A DNA stretch of 64,000 bases from Poseidonibacter lekithochrous (GTDB lineage Bacteria; Campylobacterota; Campylobacteria; Campylobacterales; Arcobacteraceae): the NCBI RefSeq assembly GCF_018861145.1, contig NZ_JAHKQT010000003.1, forward strand, positions 62,001 to 126,000, given 5' to 3'. Below the pieces are notes generated by a model. That model worked only from the letters and a program-made list of their open reading frames with translations, was not told the origin of the DNA and did not search any database. This document shows, one piece after another, positions 63,341-64,000 of the stretch (position 1 is its first letter; every line of letters begins with the position of its first letter). A program made the translations under genes and the position numbers.

Positions 63341-64000
63341 TTATTTTTTAGAAGAAGCAATAACATCTTTAGCGAATTTTTGTAAAATACCACCATTTTT
63401 ATAAACATCAACTTCAGCTGAAGTATCTAATCTACAAAGAACAGTAAATTTAACAACTTCACCATTTGCTCTTGTCATTACAACTGTTAAATCAGTTCTT
63501 GGAGTAATTTCACCTTCGATATCAAAAGTTTCAGAACCATCAATTGCATAAGTATGTCTAGTATCACCAGCTTGGAATTGTAATGGTAAAACACCCATTC
63601 CAACTAAGTTAGTTCTATGAATTCTTTCAATTGATTCAGCAATTAAAACTTCAACACCTGCAAGTCTAACACCTTTTGCAGCCCAGTCTCTTGAAGACCC
63701 TTGACCATAGTTAGTACCAGCAATGATAATTAAAGGTTGTTTTCTATTTGTGTAAGTTTCAATAGCTTCCCACATTCTAGATTCAGTACCTTCAGGCATA
63801 ATTTTAGTTAAAGAACCTTGTTTAGTTTCACCATTTTCATCTTTAACCATTTCGTTAAATAATTTTGGATTTGCTAATGTAGCTCTTGAAGCTGTATGGT
63901 GATCACCTCTATGTGTTGCATAAGAGTTTAAATCTTCAACAGGAAGACCTTTTGATAAACAATACTCACCAGATGCAGATGTTGGTAAAATTGCATTTGA
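63341..64000 (-). CDS. acnD: 2-methylcitrate dehydratase AcnD (Fe-S aconitase family), C-terminal part
   Basis: The last 219 residues of an aconitase-family enzyme; the frame is open to the window edge. Visible are SYATHRGDHHTASRATLANP, IIIAGTNYGQGSSRDWAAKG, VLIAESIERIHRTNLVGMGVLPL and the C-terminal VLCRLDTSAEVDVYKNGGI, which form the swivel domain with the catalytic serine and substrate-binding arginine. AcnD rather than housekeeping AcnA is inferred from the adjacent prpF, because AcnD needs PrpF to complete the methylcitrate step. The internal ATG at 63850 is not the start. Confidence 0.88.
   Translation of the reverse strand, partial: SNAILPTSASGEYCLSKGLPVEDLNSYATHRGDHHTASRATLANPKLFNEMVKDENGETKQGSLTKIMPEGTESRMWEAIETYTNRKQPLIIIAGTNYGQGSSRDWAAKGVRLAGVEVLIAESIERIHRTNLVGMGVLPLQFQAGDTRHTYAIDGSETFDIEGEITPRTDLTVVMTRANGEVVKFTVLCRLDTSAEVDVYKNGGILQKFAKDVIASSKK

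Overview
The window is a compact, strongly AT-rich chromosome segment with short intergenic gaps; no gene-free stretch exceeds 300 bases. Gene content and order point to an Arcobacter-like member of the Campylobacterota. The evidence includes gene strings that also occur in Campylobacter and Helicobacter: fabH-plsX-rpmF-yceD-ndk-fdxA facing ahpC, ilvC/yibQ/dprA next to rnr-holA-rpsF-ssb-rpsR, an HP0268-type small gene before miaB, and an aminotransferase before murC. A futalosine-pathway MqnE, a class II DAHP synthase, a COG3400 protein and FliW fit the same group. I saw no tRNA, rRNA, CRISPR array or complete insertion sequence.

Layout. 1-4.0 kb: transaldolase (5' end outside the window), DAHP synthase, then leftward tgt and gatC-yffB. 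4.2-10.2 kb: a TolC-like protein, a COG3400/TrkA-C protein, an aminotransferase, an unknown gene and murC. 10.2-14.4 kb: nhaA facing dprA, a divergent polysaccharide deacetylase and ilvC. 14.5-19.1 kb: rnr, fliW (opposite strand), holA, rpsF, ssb, rpsR. 19.2-21.8 kb: cysS and nusA. 21.9-25.7 kb: HP0268-like gene, miaB, a DUF374 acyltransferase and a large unknown protein that resembles a fused PilM/N/O module. 25.7-29.1 kb: a leftward run of bioF, a small secreted protein, carbonic anhydrase, a membrane protein and mqnE. 29.3-31.3 kb: an AraC regulator coupled to an MFS exporter. 31.3-34.2 kb: YraN, a response regulator, a MidA-like methyltransferase and an OmpA lipoprotein. 34.3-40.5 kb: pyruvate kinase, a second TolC-like protein with argD, and a heme-type fatty acid cis/trans isomerase. 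40.6-45.2 kb: pyrB, pabB, a short pabC-like gene, a LapG-type protease, an SspB-like protein and azlCD. 45.3-49.6 kb: the phospholipid/fatty-acid/ribosome operon, then divergent fdxA and ahpC. 49.7-51.1 kb: rho.

51.1-53.6 kb is the only clearly accessory segment. It holds the C-terminal stump of a type I secretion adaptor (HlyD), an unknown membrane protein translationally coupled to an 86-residue ORF that looks like the cut-off start of a secreted effector, and a DNA-glycosylase-like gene. It is followed by metNIQ, murI-dnaX, two thioredoxin-fold proteins, hemC and an isochorismatase-like hydrolase. The window ends with leftward acnD (partial)-prpF of the 2-methylcitrate cycle.

Most genes are housekeeping. 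The points that deserve a second look are: the secretion/effector remnant between rho and murI with a GGGGACAG-type junction; the PilM/N/O-like fusion protein; an A7 run in dnaX followed at once by a -1-frame stop; a triple 9-nt repeat in the rho leader; palindromes in the fdxA/ahpC and glycosylase/metN divergent regions; a nested hairpin between acnD and prpF; and a possible leaderless start at the COG3400 gene. I see no fully assembled novel system. Synteny statements about other species are from memory and were not searched.
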